Source of the DNA: Arundinibacter roseus
GTDB lineage: Bacteria; Bacteroidota; Bacteroidia; Cytophagales; Spirosomataceae
Direction of reading: 5' to 3'
DNA length: 64,000 bases
NCBI RefSeq assembly: GCF_004348825.1
Contig: NZ_SMJU01000002.1
Span: 372,001-436,000 of the forward strand
The position numbers were made by a program, and so were the translations under genes. The notes under the pieces are model-generated. The model ran no database searches and was not told where the DNA came from. It worked only from the letters and a program-made list of their open reading frames with translations. This document shows, in pieces, positions 1 to 9,203 of this stretch. Numbering within the stretch: the stretch's first letter is position 1; every line of letters starts with the position of its first letter.

Positions 1-516
1 TTTTTTACGCCTCAGCAAAGTGCGGTATTACCTTCTGAAACGATGTATGAGCTGCATGAAGGAGCTGACGCAGGATGGCCGTATGTGTACTATGATCATT
101 TTCAGAAGAAAAAAATCCTTTCACCAGAGTATGGAGGAGATGGCAAAAAAACGGGAGGTGAAAAAGCACTGAATCCCGTAGCGGCCTTTCCAGCGCATTT
201 GGGGCCAAACGGATTGCTTTTTTATACGGGTAAAATGTTTCCAGCCAAATACCGCGACGGTGCTTTTGTTGCGTTTCACGGACAAAATTCCGACATGAAA
301 AAAGGCTATTTCGTTGCTTTTATTCCATTTAAGAATGGAAAACCAGCGGGTCCGTATGAGGTTTTTGCGGATAATTTTGCCGGAATCGATCTTGCCAAAC
401 CCAGCGGCCCGGTGCAGCACCGTCCGTGTGGACTGGCCCAGGGACCCGATGGTTCTCTCTATGTTTCGGACGATTTGAACGGGACTATTTTCAGAATTGC
501 GTATGCCAAAAAATGA
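1..516 (+). CDS. Sorbosone dehydrogenase-like (PQQ-type beta-propeller) protein, C-terminal part
   Basis: Open at the left edge in frame 1, so the start is missing; about 171 residues remain. The C-terminal run GPDGSLYVSDDLNGTIFRI is the last-blade signature of the L-sorbosone/glucose dehydrogenase (GSDH) beta-propeller family, which oxidises sugars in the periplasm with PQQ. The surviving part includes a typical insertion blade (HLGPNGLLFYTG, then FVAFHG). No cytochrome c domain follows the propeller. It converges with the minus-strand sugar-oxidation cluster that ends at 691, which fits a shared sugar-related role. Whether it truly binds PQQ cannot be judged from the fragment. Confidence 0.8.
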   Translation, partial: FFTPQQSAVLPSETMYELHEGADAGWPYVYYDHFQKKKILSPEYGGDGKKTGGEKALNPVAAFPAHLGPNGLLFYTGKMFPAKYRDGAFVAFHGQNSDMKKGYFVAFIPFKNGKPAGPYEVFADNFAGIDLAKPSGPVQHRPCGLAQGPDGSLYVSDDLNGTIFRIAYAKK

Positions 517-557
517 GAAGCATGTATTGATCCCTAAAAACTGATTTGGTTGCTTTT

Positions 558-612
558 AGCTCCGTCAGCAGCGGCCCATAGGTACTGAAAATGGGCCGCT
601 CCTAACGGAGCT
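558..612. repeat. REP-like interrupted inverted repeat
   Basis: Two nested stems: 558-565 pairs with 605-612 (8 bp), and 570-579 pairs with 591-600 (10 bp), with a CAGC/CCTA internal loop and an 11-nt apical loop. No T-run follows directly (the T-run at 617 begins after CATGCG), so it is not a classical terminator, although it sits between convergent genes. Short palindromes of this kind are scattered between genes in Cytophagales genomes; that it belongs to such a family is inference. Confidence 0.5.
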
Positions 613-690
613 CATGCGTTTTTTACGGCAACACATCTACAAACAGGTCGCCATGCTGAGGCTTAGGTAATTAATTTAATCAGTCACTTT

Positions 691-1473
691 TCAGCGGGCA
701 GTCCAGCCACCATCTACCGGAATAATCGACCCTACCATGTAGCTCGCTGCATCGCTTGCCAGAAAAATGGCCAGGCCCTGAATTTCCTGCAACTCACCCC
801 AACGGGCCAGCGCCGTGGCTCCCACAATGAAGGATTTGGCTTCCTCGGTATGTGCAATCGGCAGGTTCATTTCGGTCAGAAAAGGACCCGGACAAATGGC
901 ATTTACATTAATTGCAAAGGGAGCAAGTTCCAGCGCCAGCGCGCGGGTCATTTGTACCACGGCACCTTTGCTCGACGTATAAGGTGTGCGGTTTGCCAGC
1001 CCCACCATGCCAAGCGTACTTGCCAGGTTAATGATTTTTCCGGCTCCCTGTTTTTTCATGGCAGGAGTTACCGCCCGGCAGCACAGCCATGTTCCATTCA
1101 CGTTGACCTCCATGACTTTTGAAAAATCTTCCGGTGTAACCTCATCAATTGCGCCTCTGATGTTGATGCCAGCACTATTGATAAGAATATCAATCGTGCC
1201 AAATAATTCAAGCGTTTTTCGAGCCATTGCCTCCGTTTGTTCCACGCTCGTAACATCGGCTGCGAAGGAGTTGATTGTGCAGGCAGGATATTCGGCCCGA
1301 AGGGTTTCCGCGGCCTGAGCGCCTTCTTCGGCATTGCGGTTTACGAGCATCAGGTTAGCACCTGCCGAGGCCAATCCGGCGGCCATTGCCAGCCCCAGAC
1401 CTTTGGAACCGCCGGTGATAATTGCCGTTTTTCCAGTCAGATCAAATTGTTTTATTCCGGGTAAAGAAGTCAT
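691..1473 (-). CDS. SDR-family oxidoreductase (gluconate 5-dehydrogenase-like)
   Basis: 260-residue classical short-chain dehydrogenase. The Rossmann motif TGGSKGLG is at residues 20-27, the NSAG motif near 95, the catalytic Ser in NLAST near 150, and YTSSK supplies the Tyr/Lys pair. The C-terminus (ASYMVGSIIPVDGGW) is standard. It would interconvert a hydroxyl and a keto group on a sugar acid or polyol with NAD(P)H. ATG start; it is the last gene of a minus-strand run, 48 bp after the isomerase/epimerase gene. The neighbours suggest sugar-acid metabolism rather than fatty-acid synthesis, but the substrate is not known. Confidence 0.88.
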   Translation of the reverse strand: MTSLPGIKQFDLTGKTAIITGGSKGLGLAMAAGLASAGANLMLVNRNAEEGAQAAETLRAEYPACTINSFAADVTSVEQTEAMARKTLELFGTIDILINSAGINIRGAIDEVTPEDFSKVMEVNVNGTWLCCRAVTPAMKKQGAGKIINLASTLGMVGLANRTPYTSSKGAVVQMTRALALELAPFAINVNAICPGPFLTEMNLPIAHTEEAKSFIVGATALARWGELQEIQGLAIFLASDAASYMVGSIIPVDGGWTAR

Positions 1474-1521
1474 TCGTGTTTTGTGAAAATGTGTTTTTTG
1501 TACAAAGAAATTGAAAATTAA

Positions 1522-2628
1522 TTAAGTTAATTTTAGAGTTTTTCGGCTAAAATTCAGCGATTCCAGAATGTTTTTTTCCTCAATATTCAAACGTTCTTCA
1601 ACTGTTTTATCAGAAAGTACCGGAAGGTCAGTTTTTGACTTTTTCTCCCGAATCATCCGAATGATAGCTGCTGCCTCTGCACCCGAAACCTCCGCCATCG
1701 TGGCCCAGTACTCCGGCTGCAAACAGGGGATTTTGAGCGGGTCACGGGTAATCATTTCGAGGTTAAAAGTCACCGTCGGATTCTGTTTCTGACACAGGGC
1801 CACAATGGCGGGTAAATCCAAAATGCCTTCACCCAAAGGTACTTCTGACAGCAAAAATCCATCGTCGTATTCCTGAACACCCATATCTTTCACGTGCGTT
1901 GACATCAGGAAAGGCAGTAACGTTTGAACCACCTCCATGGGTTTTTCCAAAAGGGCAATGCTATTTCCGAAGTCGAGCGTTACACCTACCCACGGGCTAT
2001 CGAGTTGTCGCATTGTGGCAGCTAATTCGGTGGCGCGCCAGTCTTTGTGGTTTTCAACGGCCAATTTTACTTTGTGCTTCCGCACCACGGGTTCAGCCCA
2101 TTGCAGCGATTGAATGGCGTTTTTCTTAAACTCCTGAAATTCCTGTGCCGTTTTGAGCGATTCATACCTTCGTCCGTTCATGCATACTGTCCGCAGAACC
2201 TGCGCTCCGGCTTCTTTGGCATTTTTAACGTCCTGTTCAAAGCGACTAACGTCCTCGGCAGTACGCGGCAAAGAAATTGAACCTTCCAGATACATGTCCC
2301 ATTTTTCCCGTTGCGACCGCACTTTTTTTGAAAATTCATCGCCCCAATCCCGCACCACGACCTGAATCCCGCCCGCCCCAATCTGATGACAATGTTGCAT
2401 AAGATCCAGCGCATTGGTAAAGCCGGGAAATGTTGAACTCGGAGTTTTGGAGTTCCAGCGGGAAGCGTAGGAGTGAACCACTATGCCCATCTGAGACGAT
2501 TGAAACAGGCTGCTAGGCTTTGGAAGCGTCAACGCAAGCGCTCCCCAAGCGGAGTGTTGTATAAAGCTCCGGCGACTCAGCGCGGTATTTTCTTCCTCAG
2601 AAGATGTTGAAAATGGGAACTGCGGCAT
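1522..2628 (-). CDS. Exported sugar phosphate isomerase/epimerase-like TIM-barrel protein
   Basis: 368 residues. An N-terminal Tat-like signal (SRRSFIQHSAWGALALT) implies export to the periplasm. The body is a xylose-isomerase-like/AP-endonuclease-2 TIM barrel, with metal-site elements such as the AVENHKDW strand, TLDFGNS and THVKD. Such proteins isomerise or epimerise sugars or inositols. It starts only 6 bp after the haem-binding dehydrogenase stop, so the two are almost certainly co-transcribed. A long basic C-terminal tail (about the last 50 residues) goes beyond the barrel. Substrate unknown. Confidence 0.85.
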   Translation of the reverse strand: MPQFPFSTSSEEENTALSRRSFIQHSAWGALALTLPKPSSLFQSSQMGIVVHSYASRWNSKTPSSTFPGFTNALDLMQHCHQIGAGGIQVVVRDWGDEFSKKVRSQREKWDMYLEGSISLPRTAEDVSRFEQDVKNAKEAGAQVLRTVCMNGRRYESLKTAQEFQEFKKNAIQSLQWAEPVVRKHKVKLAVENHKDWRATELAATMRQLDSPWVGVTLDFGNSIALLEKPMEVVQTLLPFLMSTHVKDMGVQEYDDGFLLSEVPLGEGILDLPAIVALCQKQNPTVTFNLEMITRDPLKIPCLQPEYWATMAEVSGAEAAAIIRMIREKKSKTDLPVLSDKTVEERLNIEEKNILESLNFSRKTLKLT

Positions 2629-2634
2629 AAGGGA

Positions 2635-5190
2635 TTATTTTTGGTTGCCTTGTGGAGTTTTGGTTTTTTCAATGTGCTGATTCAACTCATGAGCCGTCCA
2701 GGGAACTACCCGGCCCTGCGAAGTATGCCGTGTAGTACCTACAACCCGCTTGTTTACCGGCCCGGCGGCATTTCCCCACTCATTACGAATGTAAGTCAGA
2801 ATGGCCGTCAGTGCCCCGTCGTCCATTGTGGAGTGCGACGGCATCACCGGCAGAATTTCCGGAGCGTCATATTTTTTGCCCAGCACGTCTACGGGCCCTT
2901 CCATGCCATGGAGCAGGATTAACGAGAGTCGTTTTTCATCCCCCAAAACCCATTCGGAGCCAACCAAAGGTGGAGCAAAACGATTGAGTCCGGCTCCGTC
3001 GGTGCCGTGGCAACCGGCGCAGGTGGTCAGGTACTGCTGACGGCCCAGAGTAAATTGTTTACGGTCTTCGTCATTCAGTGGATGAGCAGTTTGTGCCACT
3101 ACCGTACGCGAGGGCTTGTGTCCCGGCCAGCTAAACAGCCCCTTAAGCGCAGTAACCCGGCCGGGATCGGGGCCATTTTTGGGTTGTAAAAAGAGGACAG
3201 GAGCTTTGGGCAGAGCAACCACGCCGGGCTTGCCGCTGTTTGCCTGTATGGCAAGTGCCGTAAGTATTGTTTTTTGGTGCCAGCCAAAGGCCGCTTTCTC
3301 CTGATTGATAGTGGTAAGTAAAGCGTTTAACTCGGTGGCATTGCGTTTTTTATAAATGGCCGTAGTCAACATTTCGAGAAAAATCTCTTTGGGCTGACTG
3401 TATTCCTGCCATGTTGGGCTCGCTGTCAGAAAGCGTAAAAAGGAGTATTCCTGGTTTTGGAGGCTACTTAAAACGGCATCCCGCATCAGCGGAGCTTCTC
3501 CATGAATAGCCAATAATTTTTCAAAAATCGGAAAACTCACAGCGGTCGAAACCGCCCCAACCGACAGCGCAAGCTGTAAACTCAACTCAGGAGACGGATC
3601 GGATGCCAGGGTTTTTAGCTTCATTTCCAACGCTTTGCGGGTCCATTCGTCCTTCTTTGCCCAGGGATCCAACAGCCGCAATGCCGTCGATTGGACCAAA
3701 GGATGAGGGTCAGATAAAGCAGCAAGATATAGTTCAGCAGTTCCTTTTTTCATCCCATCCAGCGTCCAAAGGGCATGAAAGCGGCCGAACGGAGCGGTGC
3801 CATTTAAGGCAAGTTGTCGCAGATTGGCTACGGAAGTTGGGTCGTTTCGCTCTACCAGCAGGCGTTGAGCTATGTCGCGGTGCCAGCCATTTGAATTGGA
3901 AAGTTGGGTAACGAGTTCAGAAGAGGACGCAGCAGAGAGTTTCTGGGGTTTTGCAGGTTGCCAATTTTCAGGAACGATCCGCCAGATTCGACCCAAATGA
4001 ACGGGCAAAACCAATCCGCGAGACAGCGTTTGTTCCCGAAGGTAGGGTGTAACGTACGCTCCGTGTTGAATTAATCCTCGGTACATATCGGCGATATAGA
4101 GCGCTCCGTCGGGCCCGGTGGCGAGGTGAACCGGTCGGAAACGTTCGTCGGTAGAAGCGAGAAATTCCGTGCCCGGTGTCGGGTCGAAAGCTTCAAGTAA
4201 AAACCCTTTTTTTTGAACGACATTTCGTTTGATCAAATTACCGGCCGGTTCACAAACAAAAGCATTTCCCTGATAGTCAGTGGGTAATGTTTTTTCCCGA
4301 TACACCAGGGGTGAACAGGCTGCGGTAAATTCCAGCAGCTTTCCTTCGGCGTCCAGCGTGCCGGGAATGTAGCCCCGATTCACCGCCGGATTGGGCCGGA
4401 TGGGGTACACCCGACGGTCAATCGTGAGGCCGTGGTCAATTCCGGACGTTGGCGCGTGGTGCTGATTTCGAGTCAGAGCGTTAGGTGGAACGAGGTCAGC
4501 ATGTAGCTGCGACCAGTTGTAATTATAAAATAAATGCCCTTCGTCGTCGTGACTGACGCCCCACTGTCCCCTGAACTCCGTGCTGTCGCGCAGCCATTTG
4601 CCGTTGGTGAGGCGATATCTGAACCTTGATTTTACATTATAATAGTAGTTATCCATTCCGCGCCAAAGTCCATTTCCCGAATGTTCGGGGAGGGGACTTC
4701 CGGCATAGTCGGCATCCAGCAAGGTTTTGGAATCTGCTTTAAGATCTCCATTGGTATCCTGCGTTAGCCAAAGCGACTGATTTTCAGCAACAAGTGCTCC
4801 GCCCGGCACGAGCGCCAGCGCGCGGGGCATGAGCAGGCTGTCGAGGTAAATCGTGCTTTTGTCCATTGTCCCGTCTCCGTCGGTATCTTCCAGCACCGAA
4901 ATCCTGCCCGACGGCTGATCTTCTCCTTCGCCGTCAATTGTTGGCATAAATCCCCGCATTTCCACTACCCACAACCGACCGTCCGGGTCAAATGTCATTA
5001 CTACCGGATCCTGAACGAGCGGTTCGGCGGCAACGAGTTGAATTTTCAGCCCCGGCGGCAGGCGAAACGTGGCAAGTTCTTCCTCTGGCGTTTTTGGGGG
5101 AGAGCTGCCTTCACTTCCCGGTGCACCCACCTGCACCGGAACGAACATTCCGGCGCAGTAGAGTCCCAGCAAATAGAGATTTTTGAGCAT
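2635..5190 (-). CDS. PVC-type membrane-bound dehydrogenase with HEAT-like region and cytochrome c domain
   Basis: 851 residues with an N-terminal signal sequence. A beta-propeller dehydrogenase domain comes first (DPDGRLWVVEMRGF; later ATGPDGALYIADMYRG), then an alpha-helical HEAT-like middle, and a C-terminal cytochrome c domain with CAGCH at residues 724-728 and a likely axial Met in PVMPSH near 783. This order matches the family first named from Planctomycetes/Verrucomicrobia and common in Bacteroidota. It probably oxidises a sugar in the periplasm and passes electrons to the respiratory chain. It lies 26 bp after a Tat Gfo/Idh gene and 6 bp before the isomerase. Confidence 0.88.
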   Translation of the reverse strand: MLKNLYLLGLYCAGMFVPVQVGAPGSEGSSPPKTPEEELATFRLPPGLKIQLVAAEPLVQDPVVMTFDPDGRLWVVEMRGFMPTIDGEGEDQPSGRISVLEDTDGDGTMDKSTIYLDSLLMPRALALVPGGALVAENQSLWLTQDTNGDLKADSKTLLDADYAGSPLPEHSGNGLWRGMDNYYYNVKSRFRYRLTNGKWLRDSTEFRGQWGVSHDDEGHLFYNYNWSQLHADLVPPNALTRNQHHAPTSGIDHGLTIDRRVYPIRPNPAVNRGYIPGTLDAEGKLLEFTAACSPLVYREKTLPTDYQGNAFVCEPAGNLIKRNVVQKKGFLLEAFDPTPGTEFLASTDERFRPVHLATGPDGALYIADMYRGLIQHGAYVTPYLREQTLSRGLVLPVHLGRIWRIVPENWQPAKPQKLSAASSSELVTQLSNSNGWHRDIAQRLLVERNDPTSVANLRQLALNGTAPFGRFHALWTLDGMKKGTAELYLAALSDPHPLVQSTALRLLDPWAKKDEWTRKALEMKLKTLASDPSPELSLQLALSVGAVSTAVSFPIFEKLLAIHGEAPLMRDAVLSSLQNQEYSFLRFLTASPTWQEYSQPKEIFLEMLTTAIYKKRNATELNALLTTINQEKAAFGWHQKTILTALAIQANSGKPGVVALPKAPVLFLQPKNGPDPGRVTALKGLFSWPGHKPSRTVVAQTAHPLNDEDRKQFTLGRQQYLTTCAGCHGTDGAGLNRFAPPLVGSEWVLGDEKRLSLILLHGMEGPVDVLGKKYDAPEILPVMPSHSTMDDGALTAILTYIRNEWGNAAGPVNKRVVGTTRHTSQGRVVPWTAHELNQHIEKTKTPQGNQK

Positions 5191-5216
5191 GAAACAAAGA
5201 TTTTACACAAAATGAC

Positions 5217-6587
5217 TTACACTTTTCTGTAATCAGGATGTATGTACGGTTTGCGGTAGGGGCGTTCGAGCAGGCCATTGGCTTCGCGGTCGCCGCTGAT
5301 GCTCCGGGTTTTTGGGTCGTATACGATCGGGCGCCCGGTCTTCATCGAGATATTCGCCAAAATACAGCTTGCCGTAGAAATATGTCCTTCCTCAATATCC
5401 GCCACAGGCCGACCCTTGTTTTGAATTGCGGCCAGAAAATCAAGCATGTGCAGACGTGTGGCGGGAGCTGCGTTTAGTTCGATTCGCTCTTCGGTAATAT
5501 CTTCCGGATATTTTTCTTTTTCATACACCACATCTTTATGGATTTTTTCTCCTTTTCCGGTGGGAATAAAATCATACTGCATCGTACTTCCCCAAAGCGT
5601 ACCTTTTTCGCCGTACAGCGTAAACGACCAGGGGTAATCCGGATTATTGGGCGTTCCCCACGAGCGGTGCTGCCATACGCAGTTTAGTTCGGGATATTCA
5701 AAAATGGCTGACTGCGTGTCCGAAATATTGGATTTACCTTCCTTTTGTACATAAATTCCGCCCGTAGAGCTGATGCGCGTAGGCCAGCCCAGCCCGAGCA
5801 TCCAACGCACCGTATCCAGCATGTGTACGCACATATCGCCCGTAATGCCGTTGCCATATTCCATAAATGTACGCCACCAGCGAATATGCGGCAGACCATC
5901 GTAGGGGCGTAGGGGAGCGGGGCCGGTCCACATCTCATAATCCAGAAAATCGGGCACGGCTTCCACCGGCGGATTTCCGTTGTTCCGCATGCCAAAGTAG
6001 CAGCACATTTCAACGTGAGAAACCTTGCCTAGCAGCCCGGCATCCACAATGTTTTTCTTGGCGTCAATCAAATGCGGCGTACTTTTTCGCTGTGTACCCA
6101 CCTGCACCACGCGGTTGTATTTGCGGGCAGCAGCCACCATTGCTTCGCCTTCCATAACGTCAACGCTAATGGGTTTTTGTACATATACGTGCGTTCCGGC
6201 TTTAAGCGCGTCAATTGTTTGCAGGGCATGCCAGTGATCGGGCGTGCCAATCAGTACAATGTCCAGCTCGTTTTCATTTAGCATTTTTTGATAATCTCCG
6301 TACAGCTTCGGCACTTTGCCAGATTTCTGTCGTTGACTCACAAGCTTTCCGGCCGCTGAAAGCAAATTTTTGTCTACATCGCACAAGGCTACCACCTCCA
6401 CGGGTGCTACCTGAATCAGGCGAAAAAGGTCACTTTTGCCATACCAGCCGGTGCCAATCAGCCCAACCCGATACGGTTTGAGGGGGTTAATAATGTCCAT
6501 TCCCTGCGCACCAAGTGCCGTGAGGGCCAGCGTGGCCGATGCTCCCTGAAGAAATCGGCGGCGATTGATATTGAAATGATTGATCAT
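5217..6587 (-). CDS. Tat-exported Gfo/Idh/MocA-family oxidoreductase
   Basis: 456 residues. A twin-arginine signal (NRRRFLQGASATLALTALG) is followed by a Rossmann NAD(P)-binding domain (GLIGTGWYGKSDL) and the family's EKP-type motif, here seen as VQKPIS, so Glu is replaced by Gln before the conserved Lys-Pro. The C-terminal part includes GNGITGDMCVHMLD, typical of the secreted branch. It probably acts on a sugar or sugar acid in the periplasm with tightly bound cofactor. First gene of the minus-strand cluster down to 691; no clear promoter was recognised upstream. Confidence 0.88.
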   Translation of the reverse strand: MINHFNINRRRFLQGASATLALTALGAQGMDIINPLKPYRVGLIGTGWYGKSDLFRLIQVAPVEVVALCDVDKNLLSAAGKLVSQRQKSGKVPKLYGDYQKMLNENELDIVLIGTPDHWHALQTIDALKAGTHVYVQKPISVDVMEGEAMVAAARKYNRVVQVGTQRKSTPHLIDAKKNIVDAGLLGKVSHVEMCCYFGMRNNGNPPVEAVPDFLDYEMWTGPAPLRPYDGLPHIRWWRTFMEYGNGITGDMCVHMLDTVRWMLGLGWPTRISSTGGIYVQKEGKSNISDTQSAIFEYPELNCVWQHRSWGTPNNPDYPWSFTLYGEKGTLWGSTMQYDFIPTGKGEKIHKDVVYEKEKYPEDITEERIELNAAPATRLHMLDFLAAIQNKGRPVADIEEGHISTASCILANISMKTGRPIVYDPKTRSISGDREANGLLERPYRKPYIHPDYRKV

Positions 6588-6881
6588 GAAGGTGAACTTT
6601 TGACCGGCCTGCCAGCAGAAGACCGCGGATTTGAGTGTTTGTTTTTGTTGATTAAAGCCAGTTAGGGTGCGTAGATACTTTTTTTTACCTATGAAATTTA
6701 CTATTTTATCCTTATTTAATAAATAAAATTAATGATTCAGGCGAGAGAATTGCTCGGAGTGGTAGAACAGTACATGCCGGATACTTGAATTGTCCGATTC
6801 TCTGCGTTTTTTTGCTATATTAAGCCAGGTATTTTGACCTGTATCCGGAAGTTATATTTTTTAAATTTTTAGAAGAATAGT

Positions 6882-7790
6882 ATGCGTGCCAAAACGATTA
6901 CATTTTTTAATGAAGGCAAGAGAATACAACAGCTCATCTTTGAGCGTTACCTCAAAGACTTTATTCTCATAAGCATTGGGGTGGGCTCGGCCACGATTGG
7001 CCTGAAAGCATTTTTACTACCCAATAAATTTCTGGACGGAGGCGCAATGGGGCTCTCGCTGCTCACCCGAATCGTCACGGGAGTAGATTTATCCTTATTG
7101 ATTGTCCTGATCAATTTGCCTTTTCTGATCATTGGATATCGACAAATTTCCCTTCAATTTGCCATTAAAAGCGCATTTGCCATTCTAGTTCTTGCTATTT
7201 TGGTTCACTATGTCGAGCTCCCGATGCTGACTCAGGACAAACTTCTGATTTCGGTTTTTGGTGGATTCTTTCTGGGAGCGGGCATTGGTTTTTCGATTCG
7301 GGGCGGAGCCGTTATTGATGGTACAGAGGTTCTTGCCATTTACGTCAGCCGCCGGGCGAGCCTGACCGTGGGAGATTTTATCGCCATTTTTAATGTAATT
7401 CTGTTTACGGGAGCCATTTTCTTAATTAATATTGAGACAGCGATGTATTCCATGCTCACGTACTTTGCAGCTTCCAAAACAATCGATTTTATTATTAATG
7501 GAATTGAAGAATATATTGGGGTGACGATCATTTCTGAACATGCCGTACGAATCAGAGAAACGATTGTAAATACGCTGGGGCGTGGCGTAACCGTCTATAA
7601 ATCAGAAGGTGGCTACGGAAAAGCCGGGCGTGTGGATCAGGATCGCAAGGTGCTTTTCTGCGTCGTAACGCGGCTGGAAGTTTCGCGGCTGCTACACGAA
7701 GTAGATAAATTGGATCAAAATGCGTTCGTTTTTCAGCATTCTATTATGGATACAAAAGGCGGCATGATAAAAAAACGCCCGCTTCATTGA
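6882..7790 (+). CDS. YitT family membrane protein (DUF161/DUF2179)
   Basis: 302 residues with about five or six hydrophobic segments in the first 200 and a soluble C-terminal domain of DUF2179 type (GRGVTVYKSEGGYG; ending FVFQHSIMDTKGG). The conserved LPNKFLDGGAMGLSLL near the N-terminus is typical of YitT proteins. Function in the family is poorly known; the C-terminal domain resembles small-ligand-binding PII-like folds. Single-gene unit, divergent from the Gfo/Idh gene and convergent with the MFS gene. The end of the gene carries the terminator used by the opposite strand. Confidence 0.88.
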   Translation: MRAKTITFFNEGKRIQQLIFERYLKDFILISIGVGSATIGLKAFLLPNKFLDGGAMGLSLLTRIVTGVDLSLLIVLINLPFLIIGYRQISLQFAIKSAFAILVLAILVHYVELPMLTQDKLLISVFGGFFLGAGIGFSIRGGAVIDGTEVLAIYVSRRASLTVGDFIAIFNVILFTGAIFLINIETAMYSMLTYFAASKTIDFIINGIEEYIGVTIISEHAVRIRETIVNTLGRGVTVYKSEGGYGKAGRVDQDRKVLFCVVTRLEVSRLLHEVDKLDQNAFVFQHSIMDTKGGMIKKRPLH

Positions 7791-7803
7791 GGAAGCGAGC
7801 GTT
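7769..7803 (-). terminator. Rho-independent terminator of the uronate cluster
   Basis: Stem 7774-7785 / 7792-7803, 12 bp with one mismatch and a 6-nt loop, followed on the minus strand by a 7-T run (7769-7775). It ends transcription coming from the MFS gene (stop at 7828) and overlaps the last codons of the convergent yitT-type gene. Confidence 0.75.
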
Positions 7804-7827
7804 GGAATTTTTACTAAAAATGAGTTA

Positions 7828-9060
7828 CTATTCTTCCAGATAATCCATATCTTTTTTGAAGGTTTCTTCCAGAAAAGCCAGCGAAAGCAAGGCAATTGCC
7901 GCCGTAGCGATTCCGAGAATTAACCCGGCCTGAATTACTCCATAATCGCCTTTTAGGTACACAAAAAGGGAGGCCAACGGTATAGTTGCGCCACGCACGA
8001 AATTGGGTACGGTGGTGGCCACTGTGGCCCGAAGATTTGTTCCAAACAGCTCGGCTGCGATGGTGATAAACAAGGTCCAATATCCGTTGCAAAAACCCAA
8101 AAAGGCACAAAGCATGTAAAAAGAGAAGGATTCGGAAACCGGGAGCAGCAGGTAAAAGCCCATCATGGCCATCGACAAAACGATAAATAGTCCGATGACC
8201 TGCTTACGGCTTTTGAGATATTGGCTGAATAACCCACTGAAAATATCCCCAAAAACTTGTCCCGTAAAGGCAAGCATAACGGCTTTGCCGGCTTCAATAC
8301 CTGCAATGCCTTTGGCCGCTGCAAATTCGGGAGAAAAGGTAATGAGAATGCCTACAACGAACCAAATAGGCAGACCCACCAAAATAGACATCATGTACTT
8401 GGTGAGGCGTTTACCGTTGGTGAAAATACTCAGAAAATCGCCTCTCGAAACGGCTTTGTCCTTCAAATGCTGAAACATGCCGGATTCAAACACATTGAAA
8501 CGCAACACGAGCAACATCAAACCGAGCCCGCCACCGACGAAATAGGATATACGCCACGCAAAAAGATCAGCAACAAAATAGGCCAAAATGGCTCCCAAAA
8601 CCCCCAACGTTGCTACAAGCGTGGTGCCGTAGCCTCTGATTTCTTTGGGAAGAACTTCGGTAACGAGCGTAATACCCGCACCCAGCTCGCCCGCAAGACC
8701 GACGCCCGCAATGAAGCGTAATACGGCGTACATGCCCAGGTTGGTGACGAAACCGTTGGCGATATTGGCCAGCGAATACATAATAATAGAGCCAAAAAGA
8801 ACGGACAAACGTCCGCGTTTGTCGCCCAGAACACCCCACAAAACGCCACCGATGAGCATACCGGCCATTTGCATGTTGAGCAGGGTGATGCCCTCTGGTA
8901 AAAGCTGATCGTCCGAAACGCCAAGTTCTTTCAGGCTGGGAACACGCACCACACTAAAAAGGAAAAGGTCATACATGTCCACGAGATAGCCAAGTGCGGC
9001 CACAAGTACCGGAACCTGAAGCAACTGAGAAAGCACAGTCGGACGTGAAGTTTGAGACAT
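7828..9060 (-). CDS. MFS transporter (sugar acid/proton symporter type)
   Basis: 410 residues, 12 predicted membrane segments. Motif A after TM2 reads GDKRGR, and LRFIAGVGLAGELGAG in TM4 is typical of the MHS/sugar symporter group. Being the last gene of the GH88-isomerase-Gfo/Idh-SDR run, it most likely imports a uronate or an oligo-uronide into the cytoplasm. It lies 143 bp after the SDR gene, with a strong terminator beyond it. Substrate assignment is inferred from the neighbours only. Confidence 0.88.
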   Translation of the reverse strand: MSQTSRPTVLSQLLQVPVLVAALGYLVDMYDLFLFSVVRVPSLKELGVSDDQLLPEGITLLNMQMAGMLIGGVLWGVLGDKRGRLSVLFGSIIMYSLANIANGFVTNLGMYAVLRFIAGVGLAGELGAGITLVTEVLPKEIRGYGTTLVATLGVLGAILAYFVADLFAWRISYFVGGGLGLMLLVLRFNVFESGMFQHLKDKAVSRGDFLSIFTNGKRLTKYMMSILVGLPIWFVVGILITFSPEFAAAKGIAGIEAGKAVMLAFTGQVFGDIFSGLFSQYLKSRKQVIGLFIVLSMAMMGFYLLLPVSESFSFYMLCAFLGFCNGYWTLFITIAAELFGTNLRATVATTVPNFVRGATIPLASLFVYLKGDYGVIQAGLILGIATAAIALLSLAFLEETFKKDMDYLEE

Positions 9061-9203
9061 AGGATTAGGTTGGGTTTAGGAATGAATGAGCCCGAAAGCT
9101 ACAAGTTTGTTTACGATTTCAGGATAAAAATTTCTGAATTTAGTTCAAACACATAGTGAAAATTGCAATTTACCATAAGCAAAAATTTGCCAGTAATCAG
9201 GAT

